Positions 49,158 through 60,662 of a DNA stretch of 64,000 nucleotides are shown here, piece by piece; the stretch's first letter is position 1; the number at the start of each line of letters is the position of its first letter. The notes beneath the pieces are model-generated. The model had not been told where the DNA came from and ran no database searches. It saw nothing but the letters and a program-made list of their open reading frames with translations. The stretch is from Onchocerca volvulus (lineage: Eukaryota > Nematoda > Chromadorea > Rhabditida > Onchocercidae): NCBI GenBank assembly GCA_000499405.2, contig HG738139.1, forward strand, positions 13,318,898 to 13,382,897, in the 5' to 3' direction. The position numbers and the translations under genes are program-made.

Positions 49158-49578
49158 ATACTTTAACAACTCACAGACTGTTTGCTAATTTTCTTCACTT
49201 CAAATAAATCAATTTGTTCATCTCTTTAACCAGAATCTCTCGCCATAAGAAATGATTTTATATCTTATGACGGCATAATAAATGATTTTACATCTTCTGA
49301 TATCTGAATCGCTATATTCGATGGCGGACTGAATGTTTTCTTAATTGGCATATTTTGATATACTCACTATTAATAATGCAATTTATATTATGATTTTTCT
49401 TTTATCAGTCATTAAAATGTTCAACTATTCATTGTCTTTACTATTTCACTCGAGTAGAAAGTCTTGGAAATCTTGAAGATTGGCTGTCGCAGATCTTCCA
49501 CGACCTTGACAATAATTATGGGTTCTTGGATTCTGTTCTCGATCTCCTTAATCGTGAAAATTATTGAGAGTTCTTTCT

Positions 49579-49948
49579 TGTTGTGTTGTTCTCGAAACCT
49601 CAAACTTGGTTAATTAAACCTTTATTATAAAATATGATAACACGACAATACACTACAAAAACAATATCAACACAACCAATTGACCTCGCTATGGCACATC
49701 CTTTGAAAATGATTCTATAGTCAGGACCCTCTCCTCATTTATAGAGGGAGGATCCCGCTAGAATTTGATCACAATAAGGCCGCCGGAGAGCGCGTCTTTT
49801 TTGGCGCGTAACCTTGAGTACAACAAAAGAATAAAGTACAAAATCATTTGACCTATAAACAAAGAAACATTCACATCCGATAGGATTAACAGTCATTTGA
49901 AAATCAAGAATCACTTATTTTCTTATGCTTCTCGCGATTTCAGCGACA
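49579..49948 (-). mobile_element. LTR-like repeat, copy 2, with promoter and poly(A) signals
   Basis: On the minus strand it starts TGTCGCTGAAATCGCGAG and ends ACAACA. It has TATAAA at 49738-49743 and AATAAA at 49621-49626 in the order of a U3-R-U5 LTR, about 370 bp long. About 100 bases beyond its 3' end also resemble those beyond copy 1, so some internal sequence is shared. No pol frame was found nearby. The family (BEL/Pao or other) is undecided. Confidence 0.62.
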
Positions 49949-50799
49949 TTGCCATTGCTAACTTTCAAGATAGAAGATTTTCCATCCGAGTGAACCCCTT
50001 CCATTAAAAATTTCGATAGAACTGTTTAGATCCTCCTGGTTGAAATAGTTTAATCTAACAATTTAAAAATTTATTTACCTGCATGCTTTATTATGCTCAT
50101 CATACACAATTTGTGTTCGTTTGCATTCTATAATTAAATCAAACCCTACTGCCGATATCATCTAATGGGAAAAACTCAAATGTTGTTTGCTTTTATGAAA
50201 TTTCAATTGAAATGTGCTGAGTTAAGATAAAAAAAAGTTTTGTTCAATATAAGGCTTCATTATAGAATTTCTATCCATAAAAGTTATTAAATATTCATTA
50301 CTATTTATTACGCATATTAGTAAAAGAAATCTAATGATAAATTTATAAAATAAAAAAGAAGAAAACGACTAAATGATAAATTTATAAAATAAAAAGAAGA
50401 AAACCGAGTCGGAGTATTAAACCGCTCCCGTTGACATCTCTATATATAATATATAAAATGATAGAAAGGGCGCCTTTGTTAGCGCGTGATGATGATGCGC
50501 ACTTATTGGCATGCGACGGCCGTCACATTGAACCTAGTTTAATTTCTATTATTATTGCTAACCGCATCTTTTACCCAAAAAGAAGAGAGATGGGGGGAAA
50601 AAGGAGAATGGCAGAAAAAAAGATAGGCGGAGGCTAACCGTATCTTTTACTCAAGAAGGAGAGAGAGAAAGATGGGAGAAAAAAGGAGAATAACAGAAAA
50701 GAAGGTGGGCGAATCCAATAAACTCCACCTCCTCACCTATTTTCAGTTGTCACGGACGTGACACGTTAAAAAACGTAACCATCTTTACTCATTAAGAAA

Positions 50800-50906
50800 T
50801 TCGGTTGGAGTGCAAGGTTGTGTCAAAATTTGGAAAAAATCGGTTGAGAACTTCCCGAAGATTGGGCGTAGGTAACAGGTAGCATTTACATTTTTATTTA
50901 TATAGA
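50800..50906 (+). repeat. Dispersed subterminal repeat, end fragment
   Basis: GCAAGGTTGTGTCAAAATTT, AATCGGTTGAGAACTTCCCG and finally GCATTTACATTTTTATTTAT lead to TATAGA. The same blocks recur at 61730-61980 and, inverted, at 44421. The terminal part also precedes the Helitron hairpin at 25140-25160. Confidence 0.65.
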
Positions 50907-51519
50907 TGATGGCAAGAAAGAATGAAGAAACATTAATGCAATTGAAAGATACGTTGTAGCTTCGATAGCCCCATCCATTATGCTATTGATGCTAAAGTAT
51001 GGCTCGAGTATTTCATTGATCCAAAAGACATTGTTACAAAGGCCAGAGGATGCCAGAGAATGGAAGGTGTAGGAGACATCAGTTCCTTGTCTGTGGCATA
51101 ATCTTTCCACCAGTATGGAAGTATTTGAGAGTACTCATTAAATCTAAACATTGTCCCTCAAGCTTTGTTGATTAACTATCAAGAAGTAACCTCTGTAGAG
51201 AAGAGAATTTGGTAAGAAGACGGAGATTGGTCTTTTGTTGCTCAATTTCTTCCCGAAATGATATCTCGTAAAGGGTTTAATAATTGTGAAATTTTCTTAG
51301 AAAAGAGGAAAATCGAAAAAGCCTTCTTGATGACTGCTAGATTTCTGATGAAAGTGGAAAAACAAAATCTTGTAGTGGTGAGAAGAAAAATCTACTGCGG
51401 AATATGCAGTGCAATATCCTCCTGGCTCTGCTGATCATTCCATGCTTGATAAGATTCAGCCAAGCATTTCGTTAACATTATTTATTGATGGGACATTAAT
51501 ATATACATAACTCCATGCA

Positions 51520-52372
51520 TTAGTACCAATTCCACTGCTTCATGTCAGCGTAGGCTTTATCGAATAATGCATCCCAATTTTTCTTCTGATCAGGTGACAC
51601 ACCACCTGCATGCTTCTCCATAACTGCCATTAAGGCGCCTTTGCTTTTCTGAAAACTTAGCAATTATCATTACTGGAATGAATTTATAATTATTGAGCGA
51701 AGCTTATCTCGCTGCTATAAAACTGTTGACGCACAGACCTCATTTCTTTGGCAGCGATTTTTTAATTTAAATATTTCAGAATATTTTTGCCAGTTGAATT
51801 CAGTTTCTAATCGTTTTTGCTCTGTGTTTGATCGAATAAAACTGATAAATTATTTGGAAAGGTTTGGAAAATAATTTACGATAAATTCAGTGAGCGGCAT
51901 GTCTAACTCTTCATAATGATCTTTGAATGCAGACAGCGCAGACTTCCATTTACGATCATCGCCATATACATGAGGCAATTTGAAAAAGTATTGTAGCTCT
52001 CGCATACCATACATAACGAATTTCTGCGATCTCGGGATCGCATCCGGATCGATGTCTTCTGCATCGTAATATTTGGCTAGATTCCTATGCATTTTGAAAA
52101 GCCTACAAATATGCGAGCAATAACACTCATTCATTTATAAATATCAGCTTTTAAGATCCTCTCAAAACGAACATTGCAGTGACACACAGGCAATCAACAA
52201 TTGATCAATTTTTTTTTCCTTTCTTGTTATTAATAATTAATAATTCCGCTGCTGCGATATTTATTTTAATTTTAGTTTCTATTACTTCAATGGATTTTGT
52301 TTACCATTTAAATAATTGACTATTTTCGAACGCTTCAGTTATTTCATCTGGATATGTCATCCAAAGATTTCT
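51520..52372 (-). CDS. Divergent nematode globin, 5' end not found
   Basis: Three exons join in phase: 52305-52372, 51880-52102 and 51520-51648. The segment LFKMHRNLAKYYDAEDIDPD, then QKFVMYGMRELQYFF, then ALSAFKDHYEELDMPLTEF fits the C/D to F helices of a globin. The His of FKDHYEEL sits at the proximal (F8) haem ligand position. The last exon reads ALMAVMEKHAGG, then QKKNWDALFDKAYADMKQWN and WY before the stop, like helices G/H of nematode globins. By eye the distal E7 residue is Tyr rather than His or Gln. The A/B-helix exon and start codon were not identified; they should lie right of 52372. Confidence 0.78.
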
Positions 52373-54489
52373 CTAGGAAAATTAGAATGACAACCAAGTA
52401 AATCTTGACTTAAGCCGTTAAGCCTCAATTTAAATCCACCTGTTGATTAGAGGATTACTGCTATTCTATTTTCAGTCTTTGAGACAGATGTCTTTCTTTC
52501 CTTCTCTGTTATGTCCACTGACGTTTCGATGAGCAAATTAGGAAATTCAGAGAAACTTTTCGGAAAGAATTAATCTTTTCTTGTGACGGAAGTGTCATTC
52601 AAATTTCTATCAAAATGCCAGCAAAAATGCATGAAAAAATTTTGGATTCTATTCGAAGCCGTAATCTGAGCTCAGCTTAACTTTCTTGTTCAACTTTCTC
52701 TAAGGAAGTTACACAAAAAAAGTGACTCAAATTCCAACTCATCCTCTTCTCTCAGAACATACGAGACCTACTGCTTATAGTATTCCCCTGCGACATCTTT
52801 TGACATTTTGCACTGCTTTGTATGATTCTTTAAACATTCCACTTTTACCATCTTTAGACGAAAACTCTTTCGTTATGGGAAGAATGATAATCTGAAAAAT
52901 CAAATTTTGAGAAATTAGAAAGTGAATTCATATCATAAATTGCGAATATTATTCTTTGAAAGAAGAAAAACTGTCATCATATTTGAAGAAGAAACGATAT
53001 TCTTAAAATCAAATTGATAAAAGTTTAAAATATGCGTAGCATGAGGAATTGATAAAATAGACATGATTAAACTCGATACATTTTGATAGATTCCGTCAAG
53101 GCAATATCATTTTCCAACAGACAATACCTAATTTCCAACAGGCAATATCATCTTCTCAATTAAAGAAGACTGAAATATTTTTAAAACTTGTCGGTGTTTA
53201 AACAAGTAAATAGTATCAAAAAAATTAATAATTATTATTTCTTCGGATCCAGAATTCTTTAAATCTCTTCTTGCATTAACAATAGCGCCGTACAAGCAAG
53301 CAGTTATCTTCCCGACAGCAAGAAATTCGTTCAAACCGAGCTAATCTTCATTCGAAATTTGAAACAAGAGTTGAATGCGGGAAGCTTTCAGCTTCAGAGA
53401 GAATAAATGACTTGAGGTTGGTCTCAACAACATTCTGATCTGATAATTTTGTGATGCTACTATGAAGCGAAATGATGTCGAGAAGAGAAATCAAGAGTTA
53501 TTATATATCGAACAGGTATAGTGAATGCCATCAAAGTTCTTCTCCTCCTTAACCCGCCCTGAAGTTTCTCTTCATCTTTCACTCGGCGTTATCATTGCTC
53601 GATAACAAAAAATGTTATGATAACGCCGAGTGAAAATTCAAAAAATATAAGCAATGCCATGGCGCGATTACTTTGATAAATTAGCAGCTATAATCTGCTT
53701 GTCTTTTATATAACAGAATTCGTGGAAATATCTATCGATAATTCATAAAGCAGTGAAAAAGAAGAAATCAGTGATATTTCAGTAATAATAACAAACATGC
53801 TTTCTTATCTTTCTCCGAAGATAATAGAAAAAATGATGTAACATTTTGCATCTTCCATTTCACACAAATACATATTTCGTCATTCTTCGTCATACTTTGA
53901 TTCTTTTCTCTCCTTCTTCTTCTACTAATTCACTAGTTGTGTTTGCGCTTGGCCATCAAACATTTATATCATTTTGCAACGTCAAAAGATCGAATAAACT
54001 CATTAACAATCATTATTGCAAAGAGAGATCATCAGTTTTCTTATTTTCGATCTGTTTTAGTTGTTGAACATGTCGCTGTCTGAAATCATACCAAAATTTG
54101 CAAGCATTTTATTACATTCATTTAACGATCAGAAAAAAAAAAAGATCATTTTGCTGTTAAATTTCATCTCAGAAAATGAATAATGCCGCAAAACAGATCT
54201 CTTTTTTTGAAAAGCAGTAGATCTTCCGGTTTTTTATTAGTACGCCTTCGAATATATCCAGTAAGTTGCAATGACATTCTTATTTTCTGGAAAAGAAAAA
54301 TATGTTCAAAAATGTATGCTAGAATCGCTTTCCAAACAAATAACCGAAAAAATTGTTTGAGAACTCTTACATGCATAGAAATAGAATACAAGAGAATTTT
54401 TTTGTTTAAAAAATAATTTGAAATCATTTCAGAATTCATGATTTCTTTGGCAGCAAAATGTTTAGGAGATATTGATAGATTAGCTGCCT
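52373..54489. other. Intergenic; may hold the globin first exon
   Basis: No convincing first exon of the globin gene was found. Contains the perfect 19-bp inverted repeat at 53577-53635 and unsupported short frames. Confidence 0.45.
53577..53635. repeat. Perfect 19-bp inverted repeat (hairpin)
   Basis: TTTCACTCGGCGTTATCAT (53577-53595) is exactly mirrored by ATGATAACGCCGAGTGAAA (53617-53635) with a 21-base spacer. Confidence 0.95.
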
Positions 54490-55885
54490 TCACTTGTCAA
54501 ACAATTTCCGGATCAAACCATTTGATTTCAGTAAGCCATCATAAGAATAATCCGGATAGATCTGAAACAATATAAAAAAATGATGATTCGGTAGAATAAG
54601 AGCTTAACAAATATTGAAATCCTTGTTTGCTTAAAAGTTTCAAACGCTGTAAGATTTTAATCCATTAAATGATATTATCTGAATAATAAACAGCATAGAA
54701 CAATTTGCACTTCTCGCTAGTTAAAATGCCTAACATTTCTAAAAACTTTGAAGAATAATCCGCACACTTGTTTGACTGATTATATTTATTAGCTTATTAA
54801 TTTTTATATTTAACGATGAATTTTTTGTAATATATTACCTGCTTATTTGAATACAAGGAAACATTGCAGTGTCCCAGAAGATATATGATGCGAACTGTTT
54901 ATTTAAAAATATGTTGCTCTTTGCGAATGAAAGACGAAATTAATAACATTAAATCAGTGGTTAAAAATCTATTCGGCATAAATTTTTATTGAAGATGGCT
55001 TGTTGAAGATTCTAACTTTTTTTGATCCTGAGTACTTCAAGGTACAAGTATTGTGGGGAAGGTCATTATTAGTCAAACTTGTGCAAATCCAAATAAAAAG
55101 TTTAGAAAATTGAAATAGTAATAAAAATGAATGACGTAAATAGCCAAAATTTTTCAATTTAGTGATAAAATTTGCAGAAATCTTTAGCCAAATAGTATCA
55201 AAATCGAGCATTTTGATCATAAAATCTTTGCAGTAACCTTTTCTGACATCGTCAAACTGTTTTGCGTCTTCTGCAGAAGATCTTTGATGCAACAAATCCA
55301 CAAACACCTCCCATTTATACGAAATCTGTATGAAATTTAAAAAATTTGTTATGGAACGAAATATAAAATTTATGTTGTTTTGTCTGAATTTGTCTTATTT
55401 TTTTCGTGTATATTTATGAAAAATTGCCATTTGCCAAATTTACAAAATTGAAAAATTTTTGGAAAAATTTTAAGCTTTGAAGGGGAAAAAGGATATTGTT
55501 ATCCGATAATGACGGTGATGTTGCAAGTTCTGGAGAAAAAAAATGCGGAAATACAACACGAAATGTCAAGGTTGTTTTTCTCCACTAAATGAAACAAAAT
55601 TTGAAATAGGAAATTTTTATGCATTCAAAAAAATTTGTTATCCAACGAAAGCCAAAATTGATGTTGTTTTGTCTGAAATTGTGTCTTATTTTTTCGGAAT
55701 ATTTATAAAAAATTGGAAAATAAGTAACACATCTCATTAACAATATATTTCGTCACATTGCTTCGTGCAAGAACCTATTGAAAATTGTTATTTCAGATTA
55801 TCTGCAATAAAACATCATAAATTTCACTTACGCCCAGCACAGTCCATATGGTATCAGCCAAGTTGCCCGAAAAAAATTCAAATTA
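54490..55885 (-). CDS. Unrecognised multi-exon gene, 3' part
   Basis: Four minus-strand exons join with correct phases: about 55832-55885 (5' limit unclear), 55238-55325, 54839-54894 and 54490-54561 (ends TGA). Every junction has GT/AG and a T-rich acceptor. The spliced frame reads SGNLADTIWTVLG, ISYKWEVFVDLLHQRSSAED, AKQFDDVRK, RIIYLLGHCNVSLYSNKQ and IYPDYSYDGLLKSNGLIRKL. It is a mixed-composition soluble-looking sequence, and I do not recognise the family. The agreement of four phases argues that it is a real gene. The start must lie right of 55885. Confidence 0.55.
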
Positions 55886-56198
55886 ACAACAGAGAAGCCA
55901 CATGTAATTTTCTACCCAACAGAAGAAAATGATTTACCTACTGATGATAAATGATTTGAAGAGCAGTTTTGTTGTTTTAAATGTTTGTAAGAATGAGTAT
56001 TTTAAATGTTTGTAAGAATGAGTAAACTGCTCTTCGAATCATTTACCATCATTAGGTAAATATGTTGTAATTGCATCCTTTTAACTTCTGCTTTACTTTT
56101 TTTTGCGGCGAATCAATATTAATTAAGGATCTGTTTGATGATTATTAAAGAAAAAAAGTTTTGTTTAAAAATGTTTTTAAAATGATTCTTATTTGCAG

Positions 56199-56416
56199 GA
56201 AGCAACAGCTCAATATCTTTACGGTTGAGCATTACAAGTTTATCCTCCTCCATTACCACCACTACTGATTTGGATCATTGCTTGTCTGAAAATCATCTTT
56301 TATCCGACAATTATTGTCTTCGAGCTCCTTCTCCTTTACCACCAACAACAACAACAACAAATAATCCTGCATTACACCAACAGTTTTTGCATTTTATGGA
56401 ATTGTGGAATAAACAA
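56199..56416 (+). CDS. Ser/Thr-rich exon of an unrecognised gene
   Basis: Between TTTGCAG and a strong donor (GTAAGA) the frame is open for 72 codons. It reads SNSSISLRLSITSLSSSITT, later APSPLPPTTTTTNN and QQFLHFMELWNKQ. The low-complexity Ser/Thr/Pro then Gln composition is typical of intrinsically disordered regions of regulatory proteins. No partner exon could be joined with confidence. An open stretch at 56873-57021 (DWQMECLNDQDLITGRNMIV) does not match its phase. Confidence 0.45.
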
Positions 56417-57134
56417 GTAAGAAATGTGTGAATACTATTTTTTTGTTTTTCCTTACAACAAACTTACTTTCGGTCATTGATTTTTGTATTCATGCAATGA
56501 TTGTACTCAGTGTAGAAGCCCCAAGCTAGCATATATCTTGTAACTGATCGTTGTTGAAAAAAGAAAAAACAAAAAACAACCAATTTTGTTTGTTTTTTAG
56601 ATTTCAATTAATCATCACGAAGCTTTGTAGTAACTCTTCGTATTAAATATTTTGTTTTTTTTTTTTTTCTTTTCGGGAAAGTATTTTTGTTTGCAAATAA
56701 ACTACAAAAAAAAAAGCCATAGTTGTTGAAAGAAGTGTGCAGTGGGGATAATTCGAAAAAATTTTTTCGTAATTTACAGGTCATCATAGCATCTACCATT
56801 AATTTTTGCATCATTTTCTTTTTGTTTTTTTTTTTTGTTTTTTTTTTTTGAATCAAGGATGTATGTTTCTTTGCTGCTAGATTGGCAAATGGAATGCTTA
56901 AATGATCAAGATTTGATAACTGGTAGAAATATGATTGTGTCAACGGCACTTTCGGAACAACTCGGAACATTATCATCATTATTATCACATAATATTTTTT
57001 CGTTTTCCATTTTTTCCTTTTGATAACCTTAAAAATTAATTGAAATTGCACATTTGCAGCCTCATAATGTCACTATTAATATAGGACAACTGTCTGTTCC
57101 TATCTCCATAACAAACTATTCAACAGCGCATTTA

Positions 57135-57170
<36 letters not shown>

Positions 57171-57261
57171 ACTAAATCTAACAGTTAAATCGACACAACC
57201 ATTATAATTAACCTACTAGTAAGTTATTATAAAACCTGGTAATTAAAAAAAAAGAAAAAAA

Positions 57262-57454
57262 CCAAGAGCCCCATTGGGCTCAATAGTGACACGTCGTTTT
57301 CTCACCGCCCCACAAATTAATATGATGAGGGGGCAGCTCAGGAACGGGGGGCGCAGAGCTGTGAGCTGCGCCAAATGGGGTGATGGCCCAGGAGACACCC
57401 GCGCTGCGCGCCCCCCGGGGGTTTCTGTGCACCCGTGCGGTGCGGGTGTGGTGG
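57262..57454. other. GC-rich island between A and T tracts, first
   Basis: About 190 bases with strongly elevated G+C (for example GCGCTGCGCGCCCCCCGGGG), preceded by an A tract and followed by a T tract. The composition is unlike anything else in the window. No gene was recognised in it. Confidence 0.85.
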
Positions 57455-57602
57455 TTTTTTTTTTTTTTCTTTTTTGACTATTACCAAGTTAAGGTGTGGT
57501 GTAGTTTTTTATATTTTTTAGAAATGCTAATTTTGTTTTTTAATGTTCCAGAAATATAATTTTTTAGTTTTTTTTTTTTTAAATATATATTTATTAGTTT
57601 TA

Positions 57603-57870
57603 TTGAAAGAAAGTATAGTTTGAAATGTTATAATAATTATTAATATTGTTTTAATTTTTTTTTATAACGCATTTTTTTTTCAAATGTCGAAAAATTTCAA
57701 ATTTGGAATTTTGTGATTTTTTTTTTTTTTTTTATTATATATTTATTACTTTTTGTGAAACTGTAATTTCACAAAATGTTGTGTAATAATAATAATTAGC
57801 AGCAATGTTGTTTTAATTTTTAAAATACGTTTTTTAAACGCATTTTTTTTATAAATGTTGTCGAGAAGTA
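57603..57870. repeat. Palindrome-bearing repeat block, copy A
   Basis: Two successive units carry a GTGAAA-type palindrome, a TTATAATAATAATTA stretch and AACGCATTTTTTT, ending TGTTGTCGAGAAG. The block recurs at 59928-60194. Confidence 0.8.
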
Positions 57871-58983
57871 TGATTCATTGACGATTAAACTAAATGAAAT
57901 AGATAAACGCATTCCGTATACCGAAATTTTAATTATTTAAATGACCAAAAAAAAATTCATGAATCAATTATTTTCTAATTTTCCTCGTATCTTCCATTGA
58001 TTTTCTATCCTTTCTACAAAGTCATAAAACAATTATGAACACACATGGTGTTTACACTTTAATTTCTTCTCAATAAGAAAATAAAAAAAAAAAAAAAAAA
58101 CAATCCACAACAATTGAACAAAATTTTTGCTAAACTAATGATTAATTTTTAGAAAAAAAAATGATTCTTATATACCAAAAAAATGTAATAGGTATATATG
58201 AAATTATGGAAAAGAATCAAGTCTTCAAAATCTGCAACAAAACAAAACTATATTATTCCATTTGCCAATGCTAAAATTTTTTTTTTTAAATTCTCGAAAA
58301 GTAAAGTTTCCAACATTGATGTAGTAGTTACTTATTTTACATTTTAATTCAATAAAATTTGTAATAAAATTAACACCTGTGGTGAAGATTTTCGAGCAAT
58401 CTGGAAAATATTTCCAAAAAATCGTTCATTCAATGTTCATTTAATTGGCAAATATTTTTTTCCTTCCGTGATTTACTACTACCATTTTTTCCAGCAACAT
58501 ATGTATAAATGTAAGTGACGATGATTGGTGGCATTCAACTTTTCATTCAACAACAACAATTAGACGGTCCATAGCTTTTTTGGATCCGGTAGCAACTTTC
58601 ACAGTATTTGCAACAATCGATGATGATGGCTTATCATCAAACACAAACGAGAAATCTGGCAAGGAGATTTCTTTTTGAGATGATGGATGATAAAAAGAAA
58701 AAAACAAAAAACAAAAAAATGAAAACAAAAAAGTAAAAAAAAAAAGATAATAAAAGACAAAAACAAAAAATAAAAAAAACCAAAAAAAAAAAGAATGAAA
58801 AAAATGAAAACAGAAAACTGACAAAAAAAAAAAATGAAAGCAAAAAAAAAGAAAAAAATAAAAAAAATGAAAAAAAAAATTAAACAAAAAAAATAAAAAT
58901 TTCTAAAAAATTTAAAAATTTCCTATTTATTTGAAATAGAAAAAAGGAATAATAAAAATAAAAAAAAATAAAAAAAAAAAAAA

Positions 58984-59150
58984 CAAGCCGGGGTACCATA
59001 AAGGGCTAAATCTCGGCTTCCGAATGAATTGCACACCGAGGTGCGCAAAACAATGTCCATTGTATTCAGAGGGCAAACCCCGGCTTGGGAACTGCCCTGC
59101 ACCCAGACGGGGCAAACAATGGAATATACAGTACATCCATACTCATCACT
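58984..59150. other. GC-rich island after an A tract, second
   Basis: About 165 bases of moderately G/C-rich sequence (for example CTCGGCTTCCGAATG, AACCCCGGCTTGGG), preceded by more than 100 bases of A-rich tract. It is unlike its surroundings and no gene was recognised. Confidence 0.75.
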
Positions 59151-59163
59151 GTGCTATCAGAAT

Positions 59164-59196
59164 GGGGGTAGGGGCAAGGGGGGGGGGAGAGGGGGG
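59164..59196 (+). other. Potential G-quadruplex run
   Basis: Four G runs of 5, 4, 10 and 6 bases are separated by 2-3 base loops. Confidence 0.85.
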
Positions 59197-59927
59197 AGAG
59201 TGAGTAATTTAGAATTGATTAAATTAAATCATTCAGTACATTTGCTGCTTCATCAAAGAAGTAGCGTAGCGTTATTGAAAATTTTTGATTTAACCTTTTT
59301 TATTTTTTTTTTTTTTTGGAAAATATTTGATATGAATTTTTTTAAATCTGTTTTCGATATGGGTTTTTTTTTGTTCACTTAGGCTTTTTGATACATAAGG
59401 TAAATGTTTCTCGTGATACATCATTCCGAAAATTCATTTCCTAGCTTTTTTCTATTTTCAAATTTCATTGCATAGTTGGCCACCACCACCACCGATAAGA
59501 TAAACGGCCAAACCAATAAATAGTTCATAATATAGCAAACGATACCTTACCTCCCATACCTTACACCCAACCAATCTAGTTATCCGTAAATTATACGTAA
59601 AATACGGCTCCGACTATGCAAAATATTCGCCTCCTTCATTACTATTTTTAATGTATTTACTTTTTCCGGTTATAGTAGTATTGGGTAATTAATATCGTGT
59701 AGCTAGCAAAAATATATGTAAAAGACAAAATAATAAAATACAAAAACAAAAAATAAAAAAAAACAAAAAAAAAAAGAATGAAAAAAATGGAACGAAAAAA
59801 ATGAAAACAGAAAAGTAAAAAAAAAAATAATAATAAAAGATAAAAACAAAAAATGAAAAAAAATTGAACGAAAAAAATGAAAACAAAAATAGTAAAAAAA
59901 AAAACATAAAAAAAGATGAAAGCAAAA

Positions 59928-60194
59928 AAAGTATACTTTTTACTGAAAGTATACTTTGAAACGTTGTTATGTAATAATTACTGATACCTTTTTTTAATTT
60001 TTTTGTATAACGCATTTTTTTTTTTTTTTTGTTCTTGATTCGCCGAATTTTTTATAAAATTATATATATATATTACTTTTTGTGAAAGTATACTTTCACA
60101 AAATGTTGTGTAATAATAATAATTAGCAGCAATGTTTCTTTAATTTTTTTTTTTTTGAACGCATTTTTTTAAAAATGTTGTCGAGAAGTTTTAA
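59928..60194. repeat. Palindrome-bearing repeat block, copy B
   Basis: Same two-unit structure as 57603-57870. Its second unit contains a perfect 26-bp palindrome at 60078-60103 (arms TTTTGTGAAAGTA). Confidence 0.85.
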
Positions 60195-60324
60195 AGTTTG
60201 GAATTAAAAGTGGTCATAGATTTTGGCTTGCTACAGTAATAATCTAGTAGTATGCGCCTAGTCTGTCTACTATCTAATTTATATGTGAGTGAGTGAGTTT
60301 TGTTCTTGAATTGCGCTCTCTTCG

Positions 60325-60346
60325 TCTCTCTCTCTCTCTCTCTCTC
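60325..60346. repeat. (TC)n microsatellite
   Basis: About ten TC units. Confidence 0.9.
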
Positions 60347-60662
60347 GACGATCACGATACAGTTGATGGAAGTGATATGATTAATTTCTTTTGGCCCAAC
60401 TTACAATTACTTAAGTAGAATGAATAAATTTTTTTTTTTGTTAGATTTAGTTGAATGAAATTTTTGTTTTTTGAATCAACAGATTATTTCCAACATCTTT
60501 TTATTTTTTTTTTTTTTTTCATTCTTCAATTTTTTTGTAGTTTTCAAAAAATATTTTCAGAAAGCTTTTTTGTCTAAAAATATACATAGGAAAAAATATG
60601 AGGATACATTTGCTAGATATTTTTCAAATTTTCAAATTTTTTGTTTCTTATTTCAATTTCAG

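Larger units (their letters stand above)
49158..51519. other. Repeat-bearing intergenic region
   Basis: Contains the second LTR-like copy, a purine-rich stretch (50575-50710) and a dispersed subterminal repeat end (about 50800-50906). Broken frames at 50900-51480 were not recognised and may be transposon debris. Confidence 0.55.
56417..60662. other. Extreme low-complexity region with GC islands
   Basis: Dominated by poly(A), poly(T) and purine-only tracts (58690-58960 and 59705-59935 resemble each other). Embedded are two GC-rich islands, a G-rich run, a (TC)n repeat and duplicated segments with palindromes, each listed separately. Confidence 0.8.

Noticed and set aside
58543..60015. Phe-rich minus-strand open frames
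   Set aside because: They are translations of A-rich purine tracts; low complexity with no splice or family support.
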